Source: an uncultured Candidatus Saccharibacteria bacterium (GTDB taxonomy: Bacteria; Patescibacteria; Saccharimonadia; Saccharimonadales; JAEWBQ01). Taken from it: DNA of 14,737 bases. Where the stretch lies: positions 1 to 14,737 of the forward strand of contig CAMPGV010000020.1 in the NCBI GenBank assembly GCA_946885745.1, written 5' to 3'. Numbering within the stretch: the first letter of the stretch is position 1; every line of letters begins with the position of its first letter. The notes under the pieces were generated by a model that saw only the letters and a program-made list of their open reading frames with translations, had not been told where the DNA came from and did no database searches. The position numbers and the translations under genes were made by a program. This document shows, one piece after another, positions 13,632 through 14,737 of this stretch.

Positions 13632-14148
13632 GCAAGAGATACGCCAGCAGGTTGATCAGCTCATCGATATGTACAAGAGCTACCAGGCGGTAGCTCAGCG
13701 CCAAGCAGACTGTCGGCGCGAACTTGCAAAGGCCAAGCTGCGCCAAGTTGACACTATGCCCCTGCAGGTGGCATACGATGCTGCTACGGCGGATCTCCAG
13801 GCTGTATCTGATGCGATGACCTATGCATCGCCTTCTATATGGATGCTGTATAAGTATGAAGCGTATGCAAACGAGGCGCAGCCAATTCGTACAATGCACG
13901 ACTTTAGGGTTCACTGCAGTAAACCTGGCTATATCTGCACGAAACGGTATGAGTTTACAAATGCCGCCCTGGTTGAGCGCAGCTTGGCGCCTCTTTCTGA
14001 CGACACCGTCTACCCGGATACGCTCAGTTTAGACAAAGCACTGACGGCCGTGACGCCTCTTGAGCGTGACGAGCTGTTTATGTCGGCCTGGGGCGGCCAT
14101 GAGTATTATCGTGATGGCGATCGTGTCGCTAAATGGGAAAATATTTAG
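13624..14148 (+). CDS. Hypothetical protein, third gene of the metal operon, 174 aa
   Basis: I do not recognise this protein. It starts at GTG 13624, inside the last codons of the GTPase gene (8-base overlap), so it is probably translationally coupled and made with it. The N-terminal ~65 residues are charged and helical, likely a coiled coil (QRQADCRRELAKAKLRQV). A region rich in aromatic residues follows (about 67-81). His92, His97, Cys98 and Cys105 cluster in one short segment and could bind metal, but this is only suggestive. The C-terminus is acidic and ends WENI. There is no signal peptide or membrane helix. Its place in the operon suggests it helps metallophore synthesis or metal delivery. 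No terminator separates it from the convergent pth, whose stop is 12 bases away. Confidence 0.8.
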   Translation: MDKQEIRQQVDQLIDMYKSYQAVAQRQADCRRELAKAKLRQVDTMPLQVAYDAATADLQAVSDAMTYASPSIWMLYKYEAYANEAQPIRTMHDFRVHCSKPGYICTKRYEFTNAALVERSLAPLSDDTVYPDTLSLDKALTAVTPLERDELFMSAWGGHEYYRDGDRVAKWENI

Positions 14149-14159
14149 TAAATAACACC

Positions 14160-14720
14160 TTACTGGGTAAGCGTATGGCTTGAGACTTCGAGATTGCCTC
14201 TGCAGAAGGACTCAACAAGCTCATCAATCTTTGGGATGATTGTTTTGATCAAGAAAGCTTGTTCAGTGCTTGATAAGTTGCCGAGCACAAAGTCGGCATC
14301 GTGCATGCGATCGCGAAGGTCGTTGTAGATGCCGACGCGGAGGCGCATGTAGTCTGGGCCAAGATGGGCGTTCAGCGACTTGATGCCGTTATTGCCGGCG
14401 TCACTTCCCTTTTCCCGGATGCGTAGGCTACCAAATGGGAGAGCGAGGTCATCGTGAATGACGAGCAGGTCACTCGGGTCGAGCTTGTAGAAATCGAGGA
14501 TGGCACGGGCGCTACGGCCGGTTTCATTGTAGAAAGTTTGCGGTTTGACGAGCAGGGTTTTCTCCCCTGCTATTTGTGTTTCAGCCATTTCTGCGAAGAA
14601 CTTTGGCTTCGGCGCAAAATTAGCGCCATCTGCAAGCGCGTCAAGAATGATAAACCCGACGTTGTGACGGGTGGCGGTATATTGGCGGCCAGGGTTGCCT
14701 TGCGCAAAGATTACTTTCAT
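14160..14720 (-). CDS. pth: Peptidyl-tRNA hydrolase
   Basis: A 186-residue Pth that frees tRNA from stalled peptidyl-tRNAs in the cytoplasm. Family motifs are present: GNPG (8-11), catalytic His19 in TRHNVGF, KPQTFYNETG with Asn65, the Asp90-Asp91 pair in HDDLALPFG, and GSDAGNNGIKS with Asn111. In most Pth proteins the last motif reads GHNG; here the His is Asn (residue 110), though the following key Asn is kept. Length matches the family. The ATG at 14720 is preceded by a -10 eight bases away and no ribosome site. It is convergent with the metal operon. Confidence 0.97.
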   Translation of the reverse strand: MKVIFAQGNPGRQYTATRHNVGFIILDALADGANFAPKPKFFAEMAETQIAGEKTLLVKPQTFYNETGRSARAILDFYKLDPSDLLVIHDDLALPFGSLRIREKGSDAGNNGIKSLNAHLGPDYMRLRVGIYNDLRDRMHDADFVLGNLSSTEQAFLIKTIIPKIDELVESFCRGNLEVSSHTLTQ

Positions 14721-14728
14721 CTGTTACT

Positions 14729-14734
14729 ACTATA
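14729..14734 (-). promoter_or_regulatory. -10 element of pth
   Basis: Minus-strand TATAGT lies eight bases before the pth ATG; the -35 would fall beyond the window. The spacing implies a leaderless or nearly leaderless transcript. Confidence 0.4.
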
Positions 14735-14737
14735 CTG

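Overview
The window looks like a chromosomal segment from a Candidatus Saccharibacteria (TM7) or closely related CPR/Patescibacteria genome. The evidence is indirect. The type IV prepilin leader, the large membrane-anchored TraG/HerA-like ATPase with a basic Pro/Gln-rich tail, and the sigma-region-4 plus HARE-HTH protein all resemble proteins I associate with that group. TGA is used as a normal stop (it ends the nicotianamine-synthase-like gene). No rRNA, tRNA, CRISPR array, transposase or integrase was found.

Layout. Positions 1-950 hold no gene I can support; the first ~725 bases are strongly AT-rich. From 1034 to 5977, on the minus strand, lie a type IV pilin-like protein with a jelly-roll-like C-terminal domain, a TraG/HerA-type ATPase, and a sigma4-HARE transcription protein. 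After an AT-rich gap comes a second minus-strand block, 6298-10580: a 96-aa hypothetical, topA, a 151-aa hypothetical, and dprA. Between dprA and 10956 there is a plus-strand transcription unit with no convincing protein: a near-consensus promoter (10601-10629), about 250 nt of foldable sequence, and two rho-independent terminators. This is probably a small non-coding RNA.

The most interesting part is 11480-14148. A minus-strand Fur/Zur-type metalloregulator diverges from a three-gene plus-strand operon encoding a nicotianamine-synthase-family enzyme, a COG0523/CobW-type GTPase with a CxCC motif, and a 174-aa protein of unknown function. The operon genes overlap by 4 and 8 bases, so they are probably translationally coupled. 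A perfect 9-bp inverted repeat (11902-11927) lies in the divergent intergenic region and contains the regulator's own -10 element. The simplest reading is a metal-starvation (probably zinc) module: the regulator represses itself and the operon when metal is plentiful, the synthase makes a nicotianamine-like metal chelator from S-adenosylmethionine, and the GTPase delivers metal. An isolated metallophore-type synthase in a reduced, probably host-dependent bacterium is unexpected. The last gene, on the minus strand, is pth.

Gene starts fall into two styles. Several genes have an AAGGA-like ribosome site (9161-9616, 10956-11366, 6298-6588; topA has a weaker AGGA). Others have a -10 hexamer only 6-8 bases before the start codon and appear leaderless (the Fur-type gene, the nicotianamine synthase, pth, perhaps the sigma4-HARE gene).
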